Origin: a virus
Virus record (IMG/VR): IMGVR_UViG_3300013137_001607
Span: 1 to 27,520 of that record
Direction: 5' to 3' (one strand)
Length of the DNA stretch: 27,520 nucleotides
Part shown: in pieces, positions 15,030-22,740 of the stretch
How positions within the stretch are numbered: position 1 is the first letter of the stretch
Layout: each line of letters opens with the position of its first letter
Made by a program: the position numbers and the translations under genes
Notes under the pieces: model-generated
What the model saw: the letters and a program-made list of their open reading frames with translations, nothing else
Told to the model about the DNA's origin: nothing
Database searches by the model: none

Positions 15030-16024
15030 ATTATCTCCTCCAACATATTTATAATAGCAGCTTCGCCTTTATTCAGTAAACATTGACGATTAATATTGAA
15101 AGATAAAATAAAATTAGATGTGGCATTCATCAATTGTTCTAATTTTATATATGCATCACTATATGATTGATATCGGAAACAATCATGGTATAATTCATGA
15201 TAAGATAATCTGTCTGGAACAAGAGGCATACAACCAAGGAACATTGCTTCTTGCATTGCTATCCCCCAAGTTTCTTGATCAGCAAATGAAACAGCAATTG
15301 TTGATTGATTTAACAAATCATAGTATTCAGCTTTTGTTTTACAAACATCTTTGGTTTTAATAAATTTCCAATCTGGATATTTTTGAGAAAATTCTTTTGA
15401 AAGATTAAAAAATATTGCAGGATGTTTTTCTTTATCAAGACGATGGGGGAAGATTATAATTTTTTCTTTTTTAACAGGTTTTATATTAATCACTTTAATT
15501 GGAAAACCAGTGACAATAATTTTATTACTATCAATTTTTCTATTTTCTACAATGAGATTCCTGTGAAAATTTGTAGCAACAAATATTTTATCAATGAATT
15601 TAAACCAACTATTCTCAAGATCAGCTCCCCACCTATCCATTCCTTTCTGTGTAAGAAAATCCCAAGGATCATAAGTACCTGCATGTAAACAACCCATAAT
15701 CTTAAAATGCATATTTCTTGCATTACGAATATATGCAAGCATCTCTAAACCAGGAAACCAAAGATCATGAAAGAAAAAAACATCATCATCATTTATTTGT
15801 TTTAAATAAAACATGTTACATATAACAGAAAGTTGTTGTGCTTTATAATAATTTGTACCACACACATCAAGAAAACTACCTTCTGTAATTGTTGAAACAA
15901 GAGAAACGGGATCAATACGAAGAAAGGAAATATTATTTTCTTTATAAGAATCTTCAAACCAATGTCTCCAATCATTACTATATCGATCAGGAAAGCTTTC
16001 TATTGGCACATCAATGATTCTCAT
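15026..16024 (-). CDS. GT-B glycosyltransferase (GT4-like) in the DNA-modification cluster
   Basis: The 332-aa protein has a GT-B outline. The N-terminal half holds HDLWFPGLEMLAYIRNARN and a donor-half linker IIVTGFPIKV. The C-terminal half begins IIIFPHRLDKEKHPAIFF, the usual hinge of GT4 enzymes, and has SFADQETWGIAMQEAMFLGC, which includes the EX7E-like nucleotide-sugar-binding segment (E254 through the EAM Glu). It lies between FolE (ATGA overlap, AAAGGA ribosome binding site) and the radical-SAM gene (ATGA overlap). Phage glycosyltransferases commonly glycosylate modified bases; by context the acceptor may be a 7-deazaguanine or another hypermodified base. Neither donor nor acceptor can be read from sequence. 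Confidence 0.78.
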   Translation of the reverse strand: MRIIDVPIESFPDRYSNDWRHWFEDSYKENNISFLRIDPVSLVSTITEGSFLDVCGTNYYKAQQLSVICNMFYLKQINDDDVFFFHDLWFPGLEMLAYIRNARNMHFKIMGCLHAGTYDPWDFLTQKGMDRWGADLENSWFKFIDKIFVATNFHRNLIVENRKIDSNKIIVTGFPIKVINIKPVKKEKIIIFPHRLDKEKHPAIFFNLSKEFSQKYPDWKFIKTKDVCKTKAEYYDLLNQSTIAVSFADQETWGIAMQEAMFLGCMPLVPDRLSYHELYHDCFRYQSYSDAYIKLEQLMNATSNFILSFNINRQCLLNKGEAAIINMLEEII

Positions 16025-16614
16025 ATTTTTCCTTTATCCAACATTGCAAAATTAATTAAACCCATTGCTTCATCACGAGTTGCTTTATTTTCAGAAAAAG
16101 CACCATACAAAGCAGATGTCACCATTCCAGCATCAGGACCTGTTTTCACTCCACGTAAACTCATACATTGATGAACACCTCTCATTACAAGCATTGCTCC
16201 TTTTGGCTTAATCTTTTCACAAAAATAGTCTAATACATTTTTTGTTAAACGCTCTTGGATTTGAGGTCTTTTACAAAAATAATCAATAAGACGTGCAATT
16301 TTAGAAGCTCCAACAATAAGCTCATTAGGTATGTATAAAAAATGTGCTCGACCACTAAAGAAAACCAAATGATGTTCACAAGTAGAACAAAAAGGTATAT
16401 TATCGAGAAGAATCATTTCATTACAACCTGGATTTTTAAATGATGTTAACTCAGGGGGTTCACTATCTATTGATGCAAACATTTCATTACAAAACATTTT
16501 TGCCATACGTTTTGGTGTATCTTTTATATCAGGATTTTCAAGATCAAATTGAAACGCTTTTTCGAATAAATCCTTTAGAATACTTTCCGTCATTTCCTTT
16601 TTTGAGTTGTTCAT
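16021..16614 (-). CDS. folE: GTP cyclohydrolase I
   Basis: The 197-aa protein is a standard FolE. The zinc site is C79 in STCEHH with H82, and C150 in VHQCMSLRGV. Active-site segments SKIARLIDYFCKRPQIQERLT and SALYGAF are intact, as is the N-terminal NPDIKDTPKRMAKMF helix. It converts GTP to 7,8-dihydroneopterin triphosphate, the first step to folate and to 7-deazaguanines. In this operon it should feed QueD and QueE. The ATG at 16614 has AAAGGAAATTAA upstream and lies 71 nt inside the preceding frame. It is not the related QueF nitrile reductase, since it has the CEHH and RPQxQERLT motifs of FolE. Confidence 0.95.
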   Translation of the reverse strand: MNNSKKEMTESILKDLFEKAFQFDLENPDIKDTPKRMAKMFCNEMFASIDSEPPELTSFKNPGCNEMILLDNIPFCSTCEHHLVFFSGRAHFLYIPNELIVGASKIARLIDYFCKRPQIQERLTKNVLDYFCEKIKPKGAMLVMRGVHQCMSLRGVKTGPDAGMVTSALYGAFSENKATRDEAMGLINFAMLDKGKI

Positions 16615-17116
16615 TTAATTTCCTTTCTTTAACATAATAACAAATTCCTTTGGTTTTCTTTTTTACAGACATAATTTCATATTCAGGAAATTTTTTCCTA
16701 ACATCTTTTATATGATTATCAACACGTTGTTCAGAGGAATTAATTGCACATGCAATTTCAAATCGAGAAAATCCTCCTTTTTTAATCATTTCATCAATAA
16801 TATAGGCTTGAGTTCCTTCTTTATGGCCAAACATACTTAATTGCGTCAATGTTTTAAATGATGCTTCATATCCCCTTCTTGGGCCCTCTGCTTCATCTAA
16901 GAAAATATAATTATATAATTGCTCAATCCAATGTGGAACGCTTTTCAGTTGTTCGTCAGTAAGTGATTCAAGAATAACAGCAATAACATGACATTTTTTT
17001 TCTAATGTTAATCCTATAAAAGCATAATGATCAAATTGTGGAGCATAGCCATATTTACGTAATGTAGCATATGCCTTATTAACATCAAAGTAACAAATAT
17101 ATCGTAAATCTCTCAT
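16544..17116 (-). CDS. Unknown protein with C-terminal winged-helix-like region, between queE and folE
   Basis: The frame is open from a TTG at 17164, but the first ATG is at 17116 (MRDLRYICYFDVNKAYATLR). Neither has a strong ribosome binding site, so the start is uncertain. The product is ~190 aa. Residues around KGGFSRFEIACAINSSEQRV and DNHIKDVRKKFPEYEI look like a winged helix-turn-helix, followed by a basic C-terminus. The N-terminal part (HYAFIGLTLEKKCHVIAVIL) is mixed alpha/beta and unrecognised. The last 71 nt overlap FolE in another frame. Lying inside a deazaguanine operon, it might be a regulator or a DNA-recognition accessory to DpdA. This is conjecture. Confidence 0.6.
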   Translation of the reverse strand: MRDLRYICYFDVNKAYATLRKYGYAPQFDHYAFIGLTLEKKCHVIAVILESLTDEQLKSVPHWIEQLYNYIFLDEAEGPRRGYEASFKTLTQLSMFGHKEGTQAYIIDEMIKKGGFSRFEIACAINSSEQRVDNHIKDVRKKFPEYEIMSVKKKTKGICYYVKERKLNEQLKKGNDGKYSKGFIRKSVSI

Positions 17117-17156
17117 TGTATTGTGACTTTTCTTGAATGAATATGTTGTTGTCTCT

Positions 17157-17846
17157 TTAAACAACTCCTATTAGTTTATGTATCTGCCAACTAAATACAG
17201 CTCCTATTTTTTTTAATTCGGGTTCATTCATCATCCATTGAGTAAGTATCAAAGGATCCATTATATCAAAACTTGGTGAAAACGCAAAAATTGGACACTT
17301 CCGATAAGTAAACCTATTTAGAAGATCATTAATAACATGAACTGCCATATTAAAATCTTCACGATCGGCAACAACAAATTTAATAAAATCAGTAGTGGTT
17401 AAATTTTTAAAATTATTAATATCCATTTTATTATTCATACGAGTAGATGGTAATTTATAATCAGCAACCCAAGAAAATGTATTTCGATAATCAATATTAT
17501 GAAATGAAAAATATGGAATATAAATTGATCCATTTGTTTCATCTGATATATTTTTTCCATTTAATAAAAGTTTTTGTGATAGTTCCATTACTTCATCTAT
17601 CTGAAGTAAAGGTTCTCCTCCTGTAATTGTAATATTTTTAGTATTATTTTTAATAAGTTTATCAAACACCTGTAATACTGACATTTCATGTCGAAGATAA
17701 TTTTTTTCATAACTTTGAGGGGTATCACAATTATTACATCGATTATTACATCCAAAAAGTCTAAGAAAAGTTGTTACACTTCCTTGGTGAGATAAACATA
17801 TTTCACCATTAACACTCATAAAAATTCCATTATCACAAACAATCAT
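17157..17846 (-). CDS. queE: 7-carboxy-7-deazaguanine synthase
   Basis: The ~229-aa radical SAM enzyme has the pattern of QueE: NGIFMSVNGE (cf. FYSIQGEG), TTFLRLFGCNNRCNNCDTPQ (CX3CX2C, C33, C37, C40), and NITITGGEPLLQ for SAM binding. It converts 6-carboxytetrahydropterin to 7-carboxy-7-deazaguanine (CDG), using one 4Fe-4S cluster. The ATG at 17846 is chosen because GGAGAGATTT precedes it and it forms ATGA with the QueD stop; an ATG four codons upstream lacks a ribosome binding site. Middle parts are divergent from host QueE, as is common in phages. QueC, needed to turn CDG into preQ0, is not encoded in the window. Confidence 0.9.
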   Translation of the reverse strand: MIVCDNGIFMSVNGEICLSHQGSVTTFLRLFGCNNRCNNCDTPQSYEKNYLRHEMSVLQVFDKLIKNNTKNITITGGEPLLQIDEVMELSQKLLLNGKNISDETNGSIYIPYFSFHNIDYRNTFSWVADYKLPSTRMNNKMDINNFKNLTTTDFIKFVVADREDFNMAVHVINDLLNRFTYRKCPIFAFSPSFDIMDPLILTQWMMNEPELKKIGAVFSWQIHKLIGVV

Positions 17847-18220
17847 AAATCTCTCCATTCAGCATAACTATCTTCGGTTTCATATAATCGTACACGAGTG
17901 AGACGATACATACCATTATTATTAATGATTGATTTTAAACGTAATGCAAATTCTCCAACCATCAATTCAACAGTTGGATTTTCAAATTGATCATTCAAAT
18001 AAGAATGATCACACTGATTAATAATCAAATCATTTACAATAGTTTTTAACATTGAAAAATCAATAATCATCCCTTGTTCAGGACCGATTTTATTATGAAT
18101 AATTCCTGTGATTTCAACTTCTAAAGAAAAACAATGACCGTGTAAATTTTTACATAAACCTAAATGATTTGGTAATTTATGAGCTGCATCAAAACGAAAC
18201 CGTTTACACACTGAAATCAT
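17843..18220 (-). CDS. queD: 6-carboxytetrahydropterin synthase
   Basis: The 125-aa protein is a canonical QueD/PTPS. Zinc ligands are H14 (FDAAHKLP), H27 and H29 (CKNLHGH), with catalytic C23, the catalytic pair D71-H72 in CDHSYLND, the NPTVE turn (81-85) and the ETEDSYAEW C-terminal motif. It makes 6-carboxy-5,6,7,8-tetrahydropterin from dihydroneopterin triphosphate supplied by FolE and passes it to QueE, whose gene overlaps its stop. GAGGAGG precedes the ATG, which overlaps the HD-hydrolase TGA. All catalytic residues are present, in contrast to the paralog at 12866-13213. Confidence 0.95.
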   Translation of the reverse strand: MISVCKRFRFDAAHKLPNHLGLCKNLHGHCFSLEVEITGIIHNKIGPEQGMIIDFSMLKTIVNDLIINQCDHSYLNDQFENPTVELMVGEFALRLKSIINNNGMYRLTRVRLYETEDSYAEWRDL

Positions 18221-18798
18221 TTGGTAACCTCCTCAATTAAATATGAAGCAGTAAAATCAGCAGCAACAAGTAAAGCAACAAGTTTATTTTCTCTCATTGC
18301 TTGACCAAGTGCAAATCCACTTGGATATTGAAATACAGTACCTGGATCATACGCACCAAGATGCCATCTTATTGCAAGTGCTTCAACATCGGTAAGTTCT
18401 ATGTATTTATTAATCAAGTACACAGATTTTTCTCCATGACCCATCGGGAATTGATCCTTCACAGTCCATACAGGAACTGATTGCCATTGTCCATCTATTT
18501 TTTTATTACGTTGCTCAATCATATAAAAATTCACTTTACAAAAATCATGATACAATGCACAAATTTTAATTGTATCTTCCTCTTTTATATTAAGTTCAAA
18601 TAATTTATATAACTGCATCATCGTGTCATAAACATCAAGACAATGCAAAACAAGTCCATATTTTTCATTCCCATGATATTTTGTTGAAGCAGGTGCTTCA
18701 TAAAAATCTGTTGAATCAAGCCACTTCAATAATTTATCATTGCCTGGTCTTTTAATTGTATTTGCAATTTTTAAAAATTCTTTTCGCCAATCATTCAT
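18217..18798 (-). CDS. HD-domain phosphohydrolase-like protein
   Basis: The ATG at 18798 is preceded by AAAGGAGATTATTAC; an ATG six codons upstream would make the ribosome binding site part of the protein. The product is ~193 aa. HD-superfamily metal ligands appear as LHCLDVYDTM, YHDFCKVNF (the HD dyad), MGHGEKS, IRWHLGAYD and VAADFTASY. Such phage HD proteins are often nucleotidases or nucleoside-triphosphate hydrolases. Here it is translationally coupled (ATGA) to QueD, so it may act on a nucleotide pool linked to base modification, or be unrelated. It is not similar to signalling HD-GYP proteins. The substrate is unknown. Confidence 0.8.
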   Translation of the reverse strand: MNDWRKEFLKIANTIKRPGNDKLLKWLDSTDFYEAPASTKYHGNEKYGLVLHCLDVYDTMMQLYKLFELNIKEEDTIKICALYHDFCKVNFYMIEQRNKKIDGQWQSVPVWTVKDQFPMGHGEKSVYLINKYIELTDVEALAIRWHLGAYDPGTVFQYPSGFALGQAMRENKLVALLVAADFTASYLIEEVTK

Positions 18799-18842
18799 GT
18801 AATAATCTCCTTTCATATTTACTATAACATATCGTTAATTAT

Positions 18843-20369
18843 TTAATGCAGGTCTTTTTGATAACAAATTTCACTATCAATATGAAATTGTCCTGCTCCA
18901 TAATTTGTTAAAATCAAAGCATGTTTTTTTGTATCAAAATCTTCATGTCGATGCCCAAGTATTGACATTCTAATTACTTTTCGTACTTTTTCTTCCGGAG
19001 TTTGACTTAATGCTGAAAATATATCTACATGTGCAAGAAGTCCTATCCATTCAGCCACATCATCCTCTTCTGTATTTGTTTTTTTAATGGCACTTCTTGT
19101 TCCTTGTGATGCAGAAATCAATAAACAATTTCTTTCGGTTGCAACTTGAGCAAGTCGTTTCCACACATGATCAAGTTGAAAACGTTTTTCTTCTTTTAAG
19201 TTCTCTGGTTTAAGAATTGAAGAATAATCAATGATTAAAACATCAGGAATAAACATTTCCTTTTCTTCAAGAAGATTAAGATCATGTTCAATGTCTCCTA
19301 ATGTTGCTGAAAATCTTGGATAGGACAACACTCGTAAATTATCACCGTACATTGTAGTAAATGATCGTACAACTTTTCTACCGGTTTTCTTATTGAGTGT
19401 ATCTAAAGATAACTCTTCAAACCAAGTTGCAAGTTTGTAATTTTTTTTAAGTTCAGGATTCTTTCGACAAACATCACACGGAATATATTTAATATCTTTT
19501 GAATAGAAAGGAATTTTTCCATCTACCAATAAAGCACAATTATTTATTCTAAAAGGAAGTCCACAAGAATCATTCTGATTTAATTTGCAATCAAATACAG
19601 GAGATATACGATCTTCTGGTTTGGAACCAAAAGTTCCAACTCCTTGTAAAAAAGATTCGGCAATTTGAACACCTGACATTTCAAGAGAAACAAACACAAC
19701 TTTTAATCGACATGATGCAGCATAATGGGCCATGTACATCATACTTTTTGTTTTCCCTTTCTTGAAGACACCAAGTATTCCAAGTAAATATCCTCTTCGT
19801 AATGGTCCAAAGATATTTCCCATAGCTCCTGGGAATTTCAATAAAGGTTCTTCTTTTGCGGCAAGAACTTTATCAACATACTCATCTGATAATGGATTGA
19901 ATGCAATACTCTGATCCATTTTAAATTTCTTATACTCAACCATTTCATTTTCAGCATCTTCCAATTTTCCTAAATCAAGATATGCTTGAATCCTATCTGA
20001 CCTCATTTTTAAATTTCTTTGCGTAAAATATTCTTTTGCTTGATTAATAAAATATAAATCATTAATCGGTTCTGTAAAATCAATGTAACGCTTACTAAGT
20101 TTAATAAGAAACTCTGCCACAAGATTAGCATCGGATTTTTCAAGCAAAATTTTTCCGTGATCGTACAAATCCTGTATATGTGATTGAGGAGCTTTATTGT
20201 ATTGATCAAAATAAGTTATACACCATTGACAAATAATTCGTAAACTATCGTTGATAATATATGCAGGATCAAAGAAATCTTTAACAGCTTTAATTGTAAC
20301 ATCCGATACTACAAATCCCATTGCAATGGTTTGTTCGATTGTATTGTCAACTTTTTTTCTTGAAAACAT
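18843..20369 (-). CDS. DnaB-type replicative helicase with Cys-rich insertion
   Basis: The ~508-aa RecA-fold helicase has an N-terminal helical domain, then LLGILGVFKKGKTKSMMYMA (Walker A about 200-209), KVVFVSLEMSG (H1a), the Walker B strand DVLIIDYSSIL and LISASQGTRS, followed by a C-terminal strand with RMSILGHRHEDFD. Between H1a and Walker B is a ~90-residue insertion with Cys in DCKLNQNDSCGLPFRINNC and IPCDVCRKNP, a probable zinc-binding element. It should be the hexameric fork helicase, acting with the primase at 22936-23829. The ATG at 20369 is chosen because AAAGGGATGG lies just upstream; the ATG at 20387 lacks a site. Confidence 0.87.
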   Translation of the reverse strand: MFSRKKVDNTIEQTIAMGFVVSDVTIKAVKDFFDPAYIINDSLRIICQWCITYFDQYNKAPQSHIQDLYDHGKILLEKSDANLVAEFLIKLSKRYIDFTEPINDLYFINQAKEYFTQRNLKMRSDRIQAYLDLGKLEDAENEMVEYKKFKMDQSIAFNPLSDEYVDKVLAAKEEPLLKFPGAMGNIFGPLRRGYLLGILGVFKKGKTKSMMYMAHYAASCRLKVVFVSLEMSGVQIAESFLQGVGTFGSKPEDRISPVFDCKLNQNDSCGLPFRINNCALLVDGKIPFYSKDIKYIPCDVCRKNPELKKNYKLATWFEELSLDTLNKKTGRKVVRSFTTMYGDNLRVLSYPRFSATLGDIEHDLNLLEEKEMFIPDVLIIDYSSILKPENLKEEKRFQLDHVWKRLAQVATERNCLLISASQGTRSAIKKTNTEEDDVAEWIGLLAHVDIFSALSQTPEEKVRKVIRMSILGHRHEDFDTKKHALILTNYGAGQFHIDSEICYQKDLH

Positions 20370-20472
20370 AAATTCCATCCCTTTCATTTCATCATTTTTA
20401 AGCTATTGATAATTTCAAACTGACAACTTTTGCTTGGTTTTGAGAAATGCAGACATGATCTGTACCTATGTT

Positions 20473-22281
20473 TTATTCGTCGTAAATAAAATCATGAAAA
20501 TCATTATCACCTGAATCATAATTTGTTGGATCAAATTGTTTCTCTTCATAAGTGTAAGGTACTGTTCTATATTCCGGGGTGTAGGTAGCTACAGACACAT
20601 TATCCATAATACCTTGATTCTGAAGATACAAAGGAAGCATATTTGTAAATGTTAATTTGGAGTAAAGATATGTGGCAGGATGATGGGTTCGTCCATTTAC
20701 AGCAGCAACAAGCCATTCTGCCCATTGTTGAGCTGTTCCATTATATTGAATATGATCATAGTTTGTTACAATAAATTCGTTAAGTTTGTTTGCAGCTTTG
20801 ACAAAAGGTGCTCTTGATCTGTCTGATGTATCAAAATTTGACTGCCCCAATATGCGATAAAATTCAATCATAATTAAATTTGTTAGATTTGGATCTTTAT
20901 CTTCAATACCTTTTTCCGATAACAAAATAGCATCACGTTCATAAAACGTGAGAAACCATGACTTAAATTTATCAACATTTGTGTTATCATTCCAAAGAAA
21001 ATTCAAAAGAGACATCTTTTTCATATAACTTTTATTATTATCACGTGCTGAATATTCATATTCAGGATTTGTTGCTGCAAGATGAAATTGATTAATTGCA
21101 TCAATAAAATCACCTCGCTTAAATTGATGTTTTGCATATTGACTTGTTCCATTACTAAATCCTGTGAATGTGCCTTGAATTAACAATGATAAAAGATGAA
21201 TTGTATTAAAATAATTTAATGTATCTTCCTTATGCTTCGGTAATCCTTCTTTACTGTTCCAATATTCAAACACTGCTTGTGCTATGTTTTTAACATTGTC
21301 AGGAATACGTTGATATATTTTTTTTACTGCAAGTAATTTCTTTTGTTTTGGTTTCAACAACGATTTTTCAGCTTTCCTATATCGTTCCTTAAAAGACTCG
21401 TCACATTTTCCAAGCTCCGCGGAACCTGTGGTGGCGGAACCCGTCACCTTTGACAGCAGGCCACTGTGACCTTTCTCTGTTGAAACAGACGCGGAGCTGT
21501 CTGCTTCGCATGAAACAGGAGAATGTGAATGAGACGTGTTATATTCATCGAGAGCAAAGTTATTCTCTACACTCATGCGAGCAGAGCTTTCATGTGAAGC
21601 AAAGGAATTGTAAGACGTTGTGTTTGATCTTGAGCGTGAACGAATGTTCACTTCATTTGGATTTAATTCTTTGACATGCTCCGCGTCACTATCGTGTCCA
21701 ACAGAGTTATTATATTGCTCCGTTTCATTGGAAGAACTACTTAGCCTCGAAGAGGCCTTTGCAGGCGAAGCCTGCATGAACGATTGTTCCATTGAATTGT
21801 TTTCAAAAGAATCCTTAGAAGAAGATTCTTCAGAGGAAGAATCTTGCGTAGCATAAGATGCTTCTTTGGAAAAATTTCGTATTATTTTTTCTTTAGAAAA
21901 AATATTTTTCTTATGTTCATCACTCTTATTCTTCTGTTTAACAATTTTTTCATGTTTGCACCGAAAAAAATTTCTATACTCCCCATACACTTTTGTATAG
22001 TCAAGGTTGATTTTAATGATGCGTCTTCTGCCATCAAATGATAGTTGTTTCACATAGTTTAGCTCGATTAAATTTGATATACTTGTAGAGATTGTTTTCT
22101 CGGTTACATCAAGAAGTTCTGCGAGATAGAAATTTGTACAGAAACAGTGTTGTGGACCATCAAGAAGTTGAATTATGCTGAAAAGAAATTTTTCAAAATA
22201 TGAAAGTTTTGGATTGAAGAATACTTCATTTGGAGTCCATAGTCCTTTAACTGAATGTTCAGGGTTTTTATCTTCAATCAT
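20473..22281 (-). CDS. Replication-initiator-like protein (N-terminal helix-turn-helix, Ser-rich linker, helical C-terminus)
   Basis: The 602-aa protein begins with a winged helix-turn-helix typical of phage replication/DnaD-like proteins: GLWTPNEVFFNPKLSYFEKF, FCTNFYLAELLDVTEKTIST, then SNLIELNYVKQLSFDGRRRI. Residues about 140-300 are a low-complexity linker rich in Ser, Glu and Asn (SSSEESSSKDSFENNSMEQS). The C-terminal ~300 residues are a helical domain of unknown family (KHQFKRGDFIDAINQFHLAA, FKSWFLTFYERDAILLSEK). It lies between the primase and the DnaB-type helicase, so origin recognition and helicase recruitment are likely. The linker DNA is richer in G+C and packed with short hairpins, unlike the flanks. 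Start: GAGAGGAAATTAAA before the ATG, overlapping the corrected upstream gene by ATGA. Confidence 0.7.
   Translation of the reverse strand: MIEDKNPEHSVKGLWTPNEVFFNPKLSYFEKFLFSIIQLLDGPQHCFCTNFYLAELLDVTEKTISTSISNLIELNYVKQLSFDGRRRIIKINLDYTKVYGEYRNFFRCKHEKIVKQKNKSDEHKKNIFSKEKIIRNFSKEASYATQDSSSEESSSKDSFENNSMEQSFMQASPAKASSRLSSSSNETEQYNNSVGHDSDAEHVKELNPNEVNIRSRSRSNTTSYNSFASHESSARMSVENNFALDEYNTSHSHSPVSCEADSSASVSTEKGHSGLLSKVTGSATTGSAELGKCDESFKERYRKAEKSLLKPKQKKLLAVKKIYQRIPDNVKNIAQAVFEYWNSKEGLPKHKEDTLNYFNTIHLLSLLIQGTFTGFSNGTSQYAKHQFKRGDFIDAINQFHLAATNPEYEYSARDNNKSYMKKMSLLNFLWNDNTNVDKFKSWFLTFYERDAILLSEKGIEDKDPNLTNLIMIEFYRILGQSNFDTSDRSRAPFVKAANKLNEFIVTNYDHIQYNGTAQQWAEWLVAAVNGRTHHPATYLYSKLTFTNMLPLYLQNQGIMDNVSVATYTPEYRTVPYTYEEKQFDPTNYDSGDNDFHDFIYDE
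21488..21844. repeat. Hairpin-rich segment inside the initiator-like gene
   Basis: Perfect short inverted repeats cluster here: gtgaac/gttcac (21636-21651), gcctc/gaggc (21744-21756), tgcaggc/gcctgca with a GAA loop (21760-21776), and agattcttc/gaagaatct (21823-21844). Further apart, gacgcggagc (21488-21497) pairs with gctccgcgtc (21678-21687). All lie in the Ser-rich linker region of the gene at 20473-22281. Confidence 0.7.
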
Positions 22282-22324
22282 TTTAATTTCCTCTCTTTTA
22301 AGAATGAATTAATGAGATTATAAT

Positions 22325-22597
22325 TTACATTGAAGTATCTTGTTTTATCAAAAGCATATTTTTTAATTGGATTTCTTTGAATGTTGATAATATTACGAGT
22401 ATTAAGAATATTATTGCTTCTCTAAGTTTGGTCATTCCAAATAGATGTAAAATCTCTGTTGTGAGTTCTTCTTCAGTAAATGCTTTAGGGTTTTCTTTTT
22501 TGCATTTGTTCATGAGAAAGTTTAAAAGTGCTGTGGCACAATGATGTCCTTCACATAGATCAAGTTGCCAATCTTTTATTGTAACTTCTGTTTCCAT
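22325..22597 (-). CDS. Small winged-helix-like phage protein, frameshifted near its 3' end
   Basis: AAAGGAGAAATAA precedes the ATG at 22597. The 90-aa frame encodes WQLDLCEGHHCATALLNFLM, then EELTTEILHLFGMTKLREAI, a helix-turn-helix-like unit, and ends in a hydrophobic tail that does not look natural. In the -1 frame from about 22380 the sequence reads NIINIQRNPIKKYAFDKTRY followed by FNVNYNLINSFLKE and stops at a TGA (22280-22278), forming ATGA with the initiator gene. That is the expected wing and C-terminus of this type of protein. The full product would be ~106 aa over 22278-22597. Function unknown; a DNA-binding partner of the initiator is plausible. Confidence 0.7.
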   Translation of the reverse strand: METEVTIKDWQLDLCEGHHCATALLNFLMNKCKKENPKAFTEEELTTEILHLFGMTKLREAIIFLILVILSTFKEIQLKNMLLIKQDTSM

Positions 22598-22627
22598 TTA
22601 TTTCTCCTTTCCAAGACAAAATAAAAA

Positions 22628-22740
22628 ACCTTTTTAGGAAGCCGGACAAGAACAAGTGAATTACTTATTGACGTCTTGTTTCGGGCAAGAGAGAGGGAGA
22701 GAAATATAAAGGGTATTCTTGTCCGGCTTCCTAAAAAGGT
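22628..22740. repeat. Perfect 25-bp inverted repeat with 63-bp spacer
   Basis: The arms at 22628-22652 (acctttttaggaag...gacaagaa) and 22716-22740 are exact reverse complements over 25 bp and do not extend further. On the minus-strand transcript the second arm is followed by TTTTTTATTTT. It is the largest perfect inverted repeat I found in the window. Confidence 0.9.

Noticed and set aside
16021-16614. QueF (nitrile reductase) instead of FolE
   Set aside because: The CEHH zinc motif, RPQIQERLT and VHQCMSLRGV segments are those of GTP cyclohydrolase I.
18799-18816. Upstream MKG... start for the HD protein (similar cases for the helicase at 20387 and the coiled-coil protein at 6964)
   Set aside because: The codons of the extension are the ribosome binding site of the next ATG.
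21450-21856. Plus-strand ORFs of ~75 codons inside the initiator-like gene
   Set aside because: They are antisense to the Ser-rich linker, lack ribosome binding sites and every other gene is on the minus strand.
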